Shown: positions 22,040 through 35,821 of the stretch, piece by piece
Layout of the letters: each line of letters opens with the position of its first letter
Position numbering within the stretch: position 1 is the stretch's first letter
Position numbers and translations under genes: made by a program
From: Trichoplax sp. H2
Lineage: Eukaryota > Placozoa > Uniplacotomia > Trichoplacea
Assembly (NCBI GenBank): GCA_003344405.1
Contig: NOWV01000163.1
Coordinates: 62,001-126,000, forward strand
Length of the DNA: 64,000 nucleotides
Direction of reading: 5' to 3'
The notes under the pieces: generated by a model
Seen by the model: the letters and a program-made list of their open reading frames with translations, nothing else
Told to the model about the DNA's origin: nothing
Databases searched by the model: none

Positions 22040-25000
22040 TAGAAGATTGGAATATGAGAAGAGAGCTTCCAGATGCGGGATTCCAAATGGAAACCGACAA
22101 CTCTTATATGATTACTCCTGAACAGGATAAGGGTGTATTAGACGACATTGATGGTATGTTGGCATTCTTGATCGTATGATTTTTCTCCTATTTATCATTT
22201 TACGGAACCTTCCTAGCAAAGTAAAATGAAATGTTATTTCTCTTCATCTTTATGGATGAAATACTTTGGAGAAAAGATAGCTTAGTATTGCAAGTCTTTC
22301 GCCTTGATCAGTTTATGGACGCTTTGAATTATTCTAGAATAAAAACTGCATACTTTCCTTGTATTTCTTCAATCCACTCTTACTCACTGCATACTTTACT
22401 TGTACTTCTTCTATCTACTCTGACTTATTTTGGTAGTCTAAAAAAAGTTCTTCCCTACAGTGTACAGTACTGTACTGCCCGTTTGTCCTATTCATTCTAC
22501 TTACAGTACCATATTTTCTACTGAGAGCGTATCCATGTTTCAGTCAGTACACTAACTACAGTACAATATAGCGTAGGCTTGGACCTCTGCTCTGTACAGT
22601 GTACTGTACAGTGTACAGTATACTGTATGGTCCAGTCACAGACTACAGTATCAATTAAATGTCTTCAGCTGAACCTTCTCAGGCGTCCACTTTCAATACC
22701 GTAGATTGTTGTCAACTGGCGATTGTTGATGTGATTGTTTACTTCGTCAGTGATAACCGATGTTGCCGAAATTCAGCAGCTAAAACTTGGACCATGACTA
22801 ATCGCATCAGTTCATCAGTTCTTGCTGTTTTGGCTACACTCTGCAAAGTAAATGAGTAGGAGAGTTAGGTAGAGGATCGTTATTGAGTACAGTGTGTCAA
22901 TACTTGTGGATTACAACGATGCCGACAGTTGTAGTTAGTATAGCAAGCGATAGCGTAATAAGTATTTTGCGCCATTCTACCACTGTATAGAATAGATCAT
23001 GAGGAGTAATACTGTACAGTCTAGTCATTTCTTGATGGGTTATGTGTGCTAGCATACAACACATGGAGTAAAACTGTACAACTGTTCAGTATCATCGGCC
23101 ACCAGAACCAAGACTAGTTGCAGTAGTTAAGAGAAGATCAAAATTCACTACGGCTTTTCAGCAGTAAGTCTCTCGTTACAAGTAACAACCATGCATACAA
23201 TTCCAATGAGTTCAGATAGGATCGATGGAGCCAATGACGAATAGTAGATTGGGCCTCCTCTCGCTCTTACAACTTGACTTAAAATACCATGACAGAAGAA
23301 GGAGAAATTTTTCTGTGATGCAAATACATTCGATTAAATGATGCTGGATAGCAAGCAATATCTTGTCCATTGATACATACATATACGTGTGTATTTCCAG
23401 ATCTATTCAATATGGACTATTCAGGAGAAGTCGGAGAATTCGATATTTCAGACTACCTGCAATCGGATATGCCCGTCAGACAATTTGATGACACTTTAGC
23501 AAAACTTGAATGCGATCCGTATTCATCGTTGATTAGCAATAATTCTGCTAGCATGGATGAAATCAAGCCAGTCAACGATAATAAGAAAGCGGCTATCATA
23601 AGTCAGTTAAGAGAACAGGAACAATTGAAGCAGAAACAACTTGAACAGCAAAGGCAGCTAGACGAATTGAGGCAACAACAGAAATTATTACAAGATCAAC
23701 TTCAAAAAAGTCAAACAGGTGTTGGTACCCTGCCGAGTGTTGTAACACTAAGCATGCAAGCACCAATACTTCCTAATGCGACATCCGCTTATACACATAG
23801 TACGCCGATAGTGGGAACAACTCAACAACCACAGGTTAGAATTAAAAGTAATGGTTATACCTTGATTAATTTCGACCCTTGTTTTTATGTCGTAACTGAT
23901 TCTTAAATTAGATATCTACATCTTAATCTTCTTAGCTTGAGAATAAATTTGTTTTGGTTTGCAAAATAATCGTTATCGCTTACTGTTACAGTTCTATTCA
24001 TATTGTGCATTCGATATCTACGTGTATACTCAAGATAGAAATATTAGGAAGGACTACTATTTTAAATAACGTTACTCCATTCAGTTTTTCTACTGCACTA
24101 GTTGGAAGGCATTTATTTGCTTTCTGTACTCCAACTGAAATTATCAACTACTATTTTTCTAATATCGTGCGTGACACGTCAAAGGTTATACATACTTTTG
24201 ACTAAATATCATGGCCGTCTTCGGTGTAGGTTGTACTATACCACCATAACCAACAGTAGATGTATTTATGAATTTGCTTACCAAAACGTACTGCTTGATG
24301 GTGTATTGATTAAAATTATTATCGATTGATAGATTGTGTTGGCTCCGCAAGTCAAGGCTGAGGTAGCTCCTACCAAGCCTTCGGCTGTCAGCGTTGCATT
24401 CACCTCCGGTTCTGTAAGTTATACCAATCTTGTAAACACAAGTGGCGTACCGACAGTTATCGGAAGATCAAATGGAAATTTGGATAGTGAAAAAGTTCCC
24501 ATCAACAGGATTTTAAATAGCAGTTCTACACCAGTTCAGAACGTCAGCAAAAGTGAGCGAAGATCGGCTCACAACGCTATTGAACGACGCTACCGTACTA
24601 GTATCAATGATCGTATCATAGAACTGAAAGATTTGCTTGTTGGTCCAGACACTAAGGTTTGTTGCAAAGATCATCAGAAATTGGCAGTAATACTGATAGT
24701 AAAATCATGTATTTCTTCTATCTAATTATAGAATTTTTAATTTGTATTAATAAATGGCGTAATTGTCTTGTATGTTTTTACTTTTGAAACCGTTAATAGA
24801 TGAACAAGGCTGGTATTTTACGAAAAGCTATAGAATACATTCGATATATACAAGACGTTAACAAAAGACTTGAAAAAGAAAATATAGCACTTAAAGAAGG
24901 TATAGTCAGTCACACTAATGTATTTTTAGTAGGAGTTTTATAATGTCTCCTCTAGGCTGCTCATGAACGAATATCGGATTATCAATATTTTATGCTTACT

Positions 25001-27981
25001 CTTAACAAATTGACGTTTTTTAGGTAAATCAGAATCGCTTGCAAAATTACCTCAAATGCAAAGTGGAAATAGCAATTCCTACCAACAGCCTACACCACCA
25101 ATTTCGTCTGACGATGAAAGCAATCTTACTCCCAGCCCTACAAGTAGCAGCGCTGATAGCGAAGATTTAAAGATGAAGATTGATATTCCGAGAGGAATCC
25201 ATGACAGCACCCGAGTTGGTTTATGTGTGTTTTTGTTTACTTTTTTATTATTTAACCCTTTCAATATGGCTTCACTTCAACAAAATGGCACTCCGGATGA
25301 TGCTATGTCTCCTCGCGTTGGTGGTCGTATCTTACAAAGTGTAAGATATCCTAAATTTGATTGATAATAAAAAGGCTATATGACACGTTATCGTAAGTAA
25401 ACGGGACCGCTTATTCTTTTTAGGAGGAAAGTATCGAACCTGTTACTGATATGATGAATGCAGCTTTTGGTTGGAGTTTCCGCATCGTCATGGCAATCGC
25501 ATGTATACTCTATATATTTGCTTTCGGCGAACCGGTTTCTAGACCAAATTCTAAATCGGCAGTGCATTATTCTCGTAATTTTCATCAAGCAGATATCGAT
25601 CTTAAGAAGGTGAATAAATCTGCATTCAATTATGTGTTCAAATTGTATGCAATACTAAGCTAGGTGTATTTTCTTTATTAGGGAGATTATACATCAGCTG
25701 TTCGTCATCTACGTATGAGTTTGCGATCTTTAGGACGTTCACAACCCATGTCAACTTTCGACTTGATCTCAAGTTTAATATGGCAAATTGTATTTCAAGT
25801 TCTAAATTTATTCTGGATTGGTCGGTGGTTGTCGCTTTTACCAGGTTTCGGTTTGAATTTTAGGAAAGAAAGTAGGAAAAATGACGATGCGCGCTCTTCA
25901 GCAAAGAATGCTGCTTTAGCTTATCATCGACTAAACCAACTAACACTTACCGGTAAGTGCTGCTATTTAATTAATCGTATTTAATGTTACAGATAACTAC
26001 ACATGTAGTTCAACATATGGTACATGAAATTTATTCGTATATTATTTAAACCATTTTCCATTAGGTCACAATCCTGTATCAAATTTATCAGCTATCAATT
26101 GTGCACTAACGGCAGTAAATCTGAGTGAATTAGCATGTGATAAATTATCCAAGGAAGACAAGGTCGACATTTTGGTATCAACAGCGTTTGCTTTGAAAAG
26201 ACACCTATTTAGACCGTTAGATGTCTCTTCTGTTAGTGATGCTTTATTTAATATCGTTTTATTGATTATATTGGCACTTGTATTTTTAGAAATAAGTACC
26301 TATTGATATTTTATTATAGCGATTATACCTGAGCATTTCTCGCAAAATATGTCAGCTACATCCTGATAGAGCTTTGTCAGGCTATCAGTGGTTGTTTGAT
26401 CCACGTGGACATAAATTTTTCACGTCTGGCAATTGGTCGAGCAAAGAGGAAGACAGCATCTGGTCACTCGTAGAAAATAGCTGTACGTGGTTTTATCAAT
26501 AGAATTTTTGTTGATGTTTTGACATTAGTATTGTTGTGGTATCTAGAATTTAATCAAATCAGTCTAAGGGGCTTATTGACGTTCTGTCTTCGAATTTGTG
26601 ATATTAGATAACCCAAACACTCACTTCAAGAGGTGTTTCAGAGAACACTTACTGCAGCATTCGTTAGAAGCCCTTTTAATTCCTGGCGCAATGGATGATA
26701 AAGACCGCAGGGTTACAATTGCTGATACAATTAATTGCTTACGTTTACTGCGTGAGCAGGCGGAATTATCGGGAAATATTCCCGAAAATGTTACGATAGG
26801 TGACGCTGCAGCTAAAGCTCTTAGTAGCGATGTAGTTGCAAAATGGTGGTCTTCTGTTGGCTTGGTCTGGGCGCATTGGTTGAAAGGTGATAATAATTCT
26901 GCTAACAATTACTTTAAGGAAGTGGAAGAAATGCCTGAACTAATGAAGCAGCTAAAGTAAGCAGTATCTTTGCTGAATTTGATAGAACTGTTAGCATCAT
27001 TGTACTTTGTCCATTGTATATTAATTTGCTCTTGTTTACAGGGATCCTTTGTATGCTACTATTACCATAGCCTATCGTGCACGTCAAATGGTAAATTCTC
27101 CGGAAAATGTACCAGCAGATTGTTTTAATTTATGCAATGACGCTGGGCAACTAATACAAGAGAGTATAACATCAACTAGTCATCATTCGAACAATAAGCT
27201 ACTTAGAGTGAGTTTATTAAAGTATAAATTTTATTATAGCAACTATCGTGAGTCTAAATATAACATACTTTTGTGTTATTCTCCATAATTAGTACGCCCA
27301 ACTTCTGTGTGTCGAATGTTTGGCAACTACACGTGTTGCATTGTGGGAAAGTGATTACAGTAAGCCGAAGCAGTCTTTATCTTGTAGTGAACATCTCAAA
27401 GGATTTCGCCAAGATATTCACACGTTGCAATCCTTTGCTCAGCAATTTACACTTGCTCAACCTCGCGTAAGTGAATAGCCTTCAGCTACATTTTAATTAT
27501 TAATAATATTATTTGTTTATATTGGGATGCTTATGACCCTGTAAATTTCTTTTTTATCACAGTTATTCTTGTATAAGGCCGTCGTAAGAATTATGGCCCG
27601 CGCCAATCCTGCTATAACACAACAGTTGATTGACCGTTGTATGCATTCAAACTTACGCTACCGTGGATCTGGCTTAACTAGTGAACAAGGTAGGTTTATA
27701 CAAATTATACGACCTTAATATTTTTTATTATTGACAATGTATCTCACTGTTTTTATGCTTTAATTTCAGTTGTAAGGGTAAATGACAGAAATTCTGCTGA
27801 CGCGCTCATTTTGGCACATCGATATTTACCGAAAGCGATGTTATCGACACCTGCTATGAACGCTGATGCTATCGGCAATGTAGCTAGAGCATTAGAAAGT
27901 ATTGGAGATATTAGCAAGTTAAAGGAATGTCAACGTTTACTGATGAGTCTAGGCCCTGGAAAGATACAAACTACATTGTAG
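22024..27981 (+). CDS. SREBF: Sterol regulatory element-binding protein (SREBP)
   Basis: Membrane-bound transcription factor for sterol and fatty-acid genes. Fourteen coding exons: 22024-22153, 23401-23834, 24333-24656, 24800-24899, 25024-25340, 25424-25609, 25682-25952, 26065-26231, 26320-26482, 26608-26956, 27042-27207, 27293-27466, 27563-27689, 27770-27981. All borders are GT-AG and phases agree; total 1039 residues (vertebrate proteins are about 1140). Only the end of exon 8 is uncertain. The start ATG follows an in-frame TAA (21979). Order: acidic activator (about 1-75), Gln-rich coiled segment (111-147), bHLH-zip (about 263-330) with ERRYR, whose Tyr275 is the SREBP hallmark. TM1 (about 394-410) has DSTR before it and NP inside it, the S2P features. 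A short lumenal loop holds RILQ (431-434), a fitting S1P site, then TM2 (about 453-469). The remainder is the SCAP-binding regulatory domain, recognisable by [32 protein letters not shown] and the C-terminal [11 protein letters not shown]. Acts from ER to Golgi to nucleus. Confidence 0.93.
22455..22640. repeat. Third CAGTA/TACTG cluster, in SREBP intron 1
   Basis: Interspersed GTACTGTACAGTGTACAGT units within the long first intron of SREBP (22154-23400). The open frames at 22231-22524 and 22659-22859 in this intron show no domain. Confidence 0.6.
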
Positions 27982-30900
27982 AAAGTGCGCTGCAGCTGTT
28001 TTGATTTCATGATGCACCCGTTCCTATTGGTAAGGAATTGAATTATGTAGCTATCTGATTATCCATGTACCGCAAAGTCAAAATAATTAGAGCTAAATTT
28101 ATTCCTTGTAAATTCTGACCCTTTAGCGTTAAAATACTTACGCTGTATTGCGGTAGATAAAGGTTTCCTTGAGATCATACAATAAAATTTGTAAATTACT
28201 TGTGCACAGAATTTATCATTCCGTAATTAGTACATGTATGTGATCTTATTTATATTAATGCATTCCGTGATATTTTTGGAAAAGCTATAGATGATAATGG
28301 TACTATATATGTCATTAAAGTGGATTTATTGTAATTGTGGAATTCGAATGATCTATCCAACACAGCACTATTCGTAATTATATGACTAATGTAAATTACT
28401 AAAGTGGATAAATGTACTTACACGCGCCTCTATTAAAGAGTATGAGCCTTGTGTATAAACAGATACTGGTTTGATACTGGCTGGATAAAGCTAGTGCAAT
28501 TGTCCTACTGATATCTTATTAGAATGGTTAATTGTAGAAACTTTTAAAAGTATAGCATCAATTATTCCTTGATATTGCTCATTAACAATTGGATGGAATG
28601 ATTAATTGATTTTATTCTTATTGTATATTAAGATATGGCAGATATGTTCTACTAATAAGATTTTGTCCAAATTTTAAATGTGGAGTGTAATAAACTCAGA
28701 ATGCTCGTAGGTTATACAGTTTAGTCTTCAATTAATGAGTGCATATGAAGCAAGAATACATTCGATGGTGTTTGAAGTATGTGCAAGTGATGCAGTGAAT
28801 TGCATAGTATACATCTGCCAACTAGAATATTTCTTTTGTTTGCATCTCTAAATGCCAGATCTACTGTAAGCCAAAATTAGTGTATGGCCATGGATTACTA
28901 AATACTTCTGGTCTCGCCACTTTTAAAATTAAAGTGAAATACATTAACAATCAATTTTAAAACCGTAATTTTAGACAGTCTAGTATCAATGAATGAGAGA
29001 ATACGCCACTGTACTTTTACATACTGATATGATATGATATACTGTAATTGTTCTTTTACGCGAAAAGATATGCCAGCAATCAGTGTACCTGTCAGTGCAA
29101 TAATAAAAATAAAATATAACTGTTGAACTTCTACTAGATTGCAGGCTGCAGGATAGTTCTCAAACTAGCTGTAAGTCATAAATAATTAAAAAGGCGTTAG
29201 TATGCGACTACATACTGATTCTAATGCTACAACGTTGATTAGCTCAATTTAATTAATTAGCATCGCAATGCCGGGTCGCTAGTTATGCGTTTCTATAAAC
29301 TGAGTACAGTGCTACTGCCGTAATATTCATATTTTAACATAGGTTATATCTGACTACTCAAGTCAAACCTAATCAATCTATAGTCTTGCCAAAAACTATC
29401 CAAAGATAACAATACTCTTAATATAGATGCTTTATTTTTGTGTTGTAATAATGCAATTAATTTAAAACCGTCTTTAAATCTGAAATTTATTCAAAAAAAG
29501 TCATTTAAAATTACAAACGGCAAGTTATCTGTTACCTGAAGCAGTTATGTTGAACAATTTAACCAGACATTTTTAATGATATTTACAAATTAAAAAGACA
29601 CTGCAATGCATACTTGATTTAGAATACAAATTATCAGGCAATCCGAATAAAATGACTTGTTTTCGGGCAGTATCAATACGCTACCACATTGTTACTCTTT
29701 AACGAGCTATAGGTATACCTTAGCTAATGAAAAGCAATGTTAATATAATCCATTGTACGATTAGTTGTGCAAAATAATGAGTAGTTATTCACTAATGTTT
29801 ACAGATGGTAATCTATTAACTGACAATATTATCAGAGCCCATCTGACCTTTAATCATGGTTCAATGCTACATCGATTTATCAATTTCGTATTTTTATAAT
29901 ATATACGAATTCTAAGATTCATCGAAGCTTTTTTGTGTTCTGATCTATCCCTTATTGCAACATCAACAGTATCCTGAATATCCCAAACTTTAGAGCCATG
30001 TTGTACATAGTCTTCAGTTAGCTGATATTCATTATAATATTCTTACGGTCATAGATGTTAGAAATGTCTAACTATCTCAACTGTGATAATATCGCTTGAA
30101 ACAATTTTATTTCAATGCTGTCTCTCAACAATCAATCGCTGGAATGGATACGTAAAGAAGATGACTCGATATTAAATATTTATTTTACTAAGATTTTAGC
30201 TAATAGGGATGATAAATCAATCTGTACATCGTAATAAAAGCCTTTAGTTTTTGATAACTGGTATTGTCAAATAAAAGAAAGACAGGATCTTTTGTAATAA
30301 ACAGATACATACTATTTTCTCTCTTAAAATCCTAATGATGCAAAAATAATGATCGAACGTGTTAATCAAGTTTACTCAGTTTTGGAAAGTGGCATAAAAT
30401 TGCTCTAAATTTAGCGTAGACAGTTGGTATGTTTAACAACTTCTAAATTTGGATTTGTTGCTACAAAAGTTGATGCTTTAAATTATATAGTAAAAGTTAC
30501 ATTTAAGTATATTTGTTTCAAATTCGATCAGGACGACTTCTTGAATAACTACGGTATCCTTTTAATTGCTATAATAAAAGACTAATAATTAATTTTAGAA
30601 CGTGAATATATTCTAGGTTAGAATATATTCAGGAAGTAATATTAACTTTCAAAGTTGTTAAAAATCAATTTGGACAGTTGTAGTTTGAAACAGCTGATAA
30701 ATTTTGAAATCGTAAATTTTTGCTCTATTTCTATCTGTTAATTTGCAATGAAATTATTCATAGATTATCGTGCTGGACCACCTGGTCGTAACCTCATTGA
30801 TTATTGTTTGAATAAGTCGTGAAATCGTCATAAAATAATCATTTAAACTAAGGGTATTCTAGAAGCATTTGTTTTTAATTAATGCTTGTTGTGCCATTAA

Positions 30901-33900
30901 AGGTCATCATGGCACTTCATAGAAATTACATTTCATCGCAGACGTAGAAATTGCGCCTTTAGGATTTAAAATTACTTATTATAGTGCTTAGATCAAGAAC
31001 CAAATACATTTGTATACCGAAGCACTCACCTAAGCCAAATGTGTCGCCCAAATTAAAATTTAAATTGTTCAAATAAAATCAAGGTTTCTGATTTTGCATG
31101 TTATTTTTTATGGACATCATATTACTAATTGTTTGTAAATCCTAGTTTGTTGATTTAGGAATAAAATTAAACTTTCAAGTGTGCTCGTTGTTATGATTTA
31201 AATTATATGACATGCTTGTATCGATAGAAAATAAAAAGATTTACATCACTAAAGGACTTAAATAGCGATATCAATTGTATAACAGTAGCGATTGCCATAT
31301 TCTCTAGTATTATTATCTTCAATGGCATATCTTTACAAAGCGATAGACGATTGGCATTGACTTTCAGCAGTTGTAGCAACCTTATAAAAAAATAAAAGAG
31401 AAAAAGATTGAGTGACGAATTATTTTCGATCTTATGTTAACAGAGAGTAGATATTAATTTATAAAAATTAAAATTAATATACTTGTTTAGCTAAATTATA
31501 CGACCATCTGGCGAGTTGTGTATGTAGACAAATGGATTATAATAAGTTGTAATTGAAATAGTAACAATCAAAAATGATGGCGACAATTAGTGATCACTTT
31601 ATCTATCAATTGATTATCAATTGGTTTTTGAAAGGTTTTTAATGATTGATTATAAGCATAATATTATATAAAATGGACTTATCAATAAAAATAATCATGT
31701 TGATTACTTTCATGCAAAAATAACTCAACAGAATCGCTTCAACAATGATTCTTCGAAATAGAATTGAATCTATTTTGACTGCATAATATCAATTAATGTT
31801 AATCTAACTATAATCAGATCATTTTAGATTTGACTTTTGTTTTCGCTATAATGAACTTATTGATACCGATGATTTATAGATATAAGCGTGCATGTATTGA
31901 ATGTAAAGAGTTTATTTTATTTGTTTATTATCGACTAATTGTTGAGACAGGAGTTTAAATATCAAGGTATACGGTATCCTATTAAATTGAATTGTTCCAA
32001 TAAATGATTGCCGTCTATTTACTCTCTTTCATTGTTTGATTAGTCGTTATTTGACTGTTAAGTTTTAATTTAAACCTTATGTGATTAATTAAGTGCAACA
32101 ACACCTTTGATTGTAATCGAAATTGGTCTATACTGTATTGACACTAGATAAATAAGAAATGCTTTATTGCGACGGAATTTATTTCTCTACCGATATTTAT
32201 AAAATTTAATGATAATTGATTTGCTTACTGTAACTTATGATTGATATTGTGTATCATTTTAATCATTGTTAAATCCAATGGACGATCCTTATTGAACCAA
32301 TAAATTACATTAACCTTCGAATACAGAATTGATTAAAATGATTTATATAGTAATATAATGTTACTTTCGTTACCCCACCTTGATCGATCAAATCATAACA
32401 TTATCTAATTATAGCATATGGTATTCACTATCCAGACTTCAAACGGATGTCAATTCTCATATTTGACTTTTATTCTATAATGATTATTTATAGATTCTGA
32501 ACTATAGAATTTCATATTTAGAGGTTATTAATTGACGCTTAATTGCCAGGAGAAATGATCACTTCTAGCCATATGTAAAATCGTTGTTTAAGTAGTAGTT
32601 AGAAGCGACATTGTTTGTAGACATGGCTAGGTTTCTATATTGTGGTGATAATATAATTTAAAGGCTATTATTTTTCTATCTGCTTGAAAATTATGAAAAC
32701 TAATTTATCCTAAGTAAAATCTCTACCTTCATGTTGAGCTTAGTAGATAGGTAACAATGCATTTTTTTGTACGATAGGGATATACACTACATTGTCTATA
32801 GTCTTTAAATGCTGATGATATGAAGTTATGAAATAAAAACTGATCGACTGATTTACATACTTTTTATTTCATATTCGCTTGTAATTCTATGCTAACACCA
32901 TAAGCGAAATAAAAAAATAGTAAGATTGAATTAAGGACTCATATAAGCTATATCATTGCTCATGATGATTTTATATGCTGTACCTACCGTTAAAAGTAGA
33001 TCAATTCAACTTTTACTATCATAATATCATAAACTGATTTAATAAGAAAATCTTGCATAAAAATAATAATATTTTCAAGATCGATATTCATGAGCTTCCA
33101 AAATGAACATTTGAAGTCTTCCATGAAAAAACAAGAGAAGCATAGAGTCCATTACAGACCAGAACTATCCACAATCAGTTTATCAGTTTATGGTAAAATT
33201 GAAGTTTGTGAATAAAGAAAATCGTCTTATGTCAAGATCCCTTGAGTAAAAATGATACAAGGCATTAAAGGTCTAAAATGCATCGTTTACTATCTAGATT
33301 TAATTCTGAAAATAGCCTCAATTAAAGAATTACAAATAGTTGCCATGACTCATTGTCTAAGAATTCGACAGAAAATTGATTTAAAACTAATCTTCGTTAG
33401 TATTGCTTTTTCATTCTGCTATTAGGTTACGAGATTTGCTGATGTTTTGAATAGTTAGGAAAGCCTATCAAGAGTAATCAATCGTTACTAAAATGTTCAT
33501 TTAGTTAGCTGCAATTTTTTTAAAACTTGGAGCAGTATATCTCCTCATGTACTACGGCGTAATTAACGATGTTAAAACGAATGAGCTTAAATTCTGTCAA
33601 CCTTTTTAATATTTATAATGATTAATCAAGTATTTATGCCTCTGTCATAAAACAGCTTTACAACAAGATAACGTAATATATGGTCAATAAGTCAATTCCT
33701 TGAACAACGTATCAAGGAACGATATCTGCACTATCACAAACACTTTTGCTCTACTAGCAGACTACACAAAGACTTAAACGCCTCGTATTTTACGTTAAGC
33801 ACTAAGTTGGAGAATCCGCTTTATTACACGATATACTGCATTTATATACTCTTCTTCAATAGTTCATGAGTCATAGTTAATACAATTAACATTGGAATCA

Positions 33901-34381
33901 TTTACTGAATTAGGTATTAATTTTAGCTACTGCTCCCTTAATGCAGACAACAGTATTTACGAACATAGACATGTAATGACTAATACAGAATAGTTAGATT
34001 ACGATATGTCCTATCACGGAGCATTTCCATGATAATTTACGATCTACCATAAGTAAATTGCAATCATAATGATTCGAACTGTAAGTAGATGATTTGGATT
34101 CCCTATTATATCTATTAATTTCAGTATGTGTATATGTGTCACTGTCATAAGAAGTCAGTGCTATATTAAAACACAGCATATCCAAATTAGAAGTTAACTA
34201 AATAAGGATAGGCTAACAATATTATCCTAACATAGATATTTCTACTGTAATACAGTACATAACACTGTCACAGCCTCAAATGTCCATTCTAAGGCTAATT
34301 AAAGAAGCTCTGTTGACATTTAGAGAAAGGCATATTAGTTATTAGACATAACAATTGTTTCAATACGAAATATTCACGAGA
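27982..34381. other. Gene desert; SREBP polyadenylation signal at left end
   Basis: An AATAAA at 28181-28186, 200 bases beyond the SREBP stop, is the likely polyadenylation signal. The remaining 6 kb is AT-rich with stops in all frames, and no exon or RNA gene was recognised. The 63-codon frame at 33994-34185 (-) is probably chance. Confidence 0.55.
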
Positions 34382-34943
34382 ACAAGTGTAATGTAACTAG
34401 TATTGTGACTGTAGACTATTAGCCATGTTTAGTATAATGTACGGTAGATATTTATCTTAAGAGATATTTGGTAGCTATAACTATAGACTGTAGTGGTATA
34501 GACTCTACGATAGAGTACAGATGACTATATACAGTAAGGTGTTGAGCTACTAATAAGGCTATAGGTAAAAAATAGAACTGTAAATTATACATTAGGATAT
34601 GGTTAATTCATTGTACTTTGGCTGGTGCGAATAATGTCTACGTAAGTACTGTAGTCGTATCCATATCAGATTAATGATGGTCCGCTGTAAAATAGTGTTA
34701 CTAAGAATAATTTAACTATTTGTAAAATAAGGTAAAAGATTGTCATGCGGATTGTAGCTGGGAATGCTACGATAAATATAAAAGCATGCAACTCTAGATT
34801 ATTCCGTTAGTTCGTTGTAGAAGTCTTTAGTAGTAGTATTTGGCTAGAGTAGAGCTGTGTGTAGTTAATCTTAGTATAAGATTCAATAAAGCTCTTATTT
34901 TTCTAAAATTTGGAATTTCGTGATTGGTATATATCACAACAAG
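34382..34943. mobile_element. Solo LTR with 5-bp target duplication
   Basis: The element 34387-34938 (552 bp) begins TGTAATGTAAC and ends ATATCACA. The pentamer ACAAG stands immediately on both sides (34382-34386 and 34939-34943), a clean target duplication. It carries a TATA box (TATAAAAG, 34777-34784) and about 100 bases later a polyadenylation signal (AATAAA, 34885-34890), the U3-R layout of an LTR transcribed left to right. No internal region remains, so it is a solo LTR left by recombination. Two more copies lie at 41.5-42.4 kb. It sits about 880 bases beyond the 3' end of the Trox-2 coding region. Confidence 0.8.
34777..34784 (+). promoter_or_regulatory. TATA box of the solo LTR
   Basis: TATAAAAG followed by GCATGCAACTC. 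It is conserved in the two other LTR copies (with TATAAAAG intact), which supports it as the LTR core promoter. Confidence 0.6.
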
Positions 34944-35821
34944 TTATCATATATAGGTGTCCCAGGGGTGGCGATGATTGAGCTATGTTCTCTTTTCCAT
35001 CTATGCTTATATAGTAATATAGATATCGGGTTATCTTATTTGAATGATCAACTGTAAAATAATCCAATAGAAGTTAAAGTTGGTTCACCGATAACCTTAG
35101 TTTATTATCTTTTTTGGAATGATAGATTGCAGTAATATACATACAAACATTTTAAGGAGGAAGCTAGTTAAGAATGATCGGTAAATTTATTATTGAATGA
35201 CGTCAATCCGGGACAAAATTAAATGCGACTTTAATTAAAATTTTATTCGTGGTATTTTTCAAGGACTTTACATAATCGTGCATGATAGTCTTGTTTAATT
35301 TACTTTGTTATTGATATAAAATTGCCGAGAATTTATACATCAAGTTATAATTACTACTGTTCCTTTTGAATCGATAATAATTATTCTTAATTTTTAAATA
35401 ATTTACCTTAAAAATTTATAGATTTAAACCATTGAAATCGTTTGCTATTTAGATTATCAATCAATGATGTCTAGTTTATTTTTTTTATTTCACAAATGCA
35501 TGAGCATTGAAGGTATTGTCAGATGCGAAAATTTTTTCGGCTGACATCATCCTTAAGGATTTAAATACTGCATTATTGAGAAACATTTGTATACTAATTG
35601 TACTTATTTCGGTACTTACTCGTATTCTAATTTAATTTATCATCGCTTTAACTTACAATGAAAATTTATTGTAATGTAATTCATTGCGGCTGTAAGAAAT
35701 CGTTTCTGCGAAAAATTTGTTAAATTTGAATATTGGATGATATTATAATTGTATTAGAATAAGTAGATAATCAGCAACTATTATTATGATCGTGTCAATC
35801 ACAAATTTAGGCCTGACTCTA
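34944..35821. other. 3' flank of Trox-2, no gene recognised
   Basis: AT-rich; no exon seen. It would contain the Trox-2 3' UTR. Nothing distinctive otherwise. Confidence 0.5.

Noticed and set aside
23954-24329. Two + frames between SREBP exons 2 and 3
   Set aside because: They lie in the intron and break the phase between two well-supported exons; no domain.
25079-26908. Minus-strand frames inside SREBP exons
   Set aside because: Antisense shadows of exons whose + strand translation matches SREBP.
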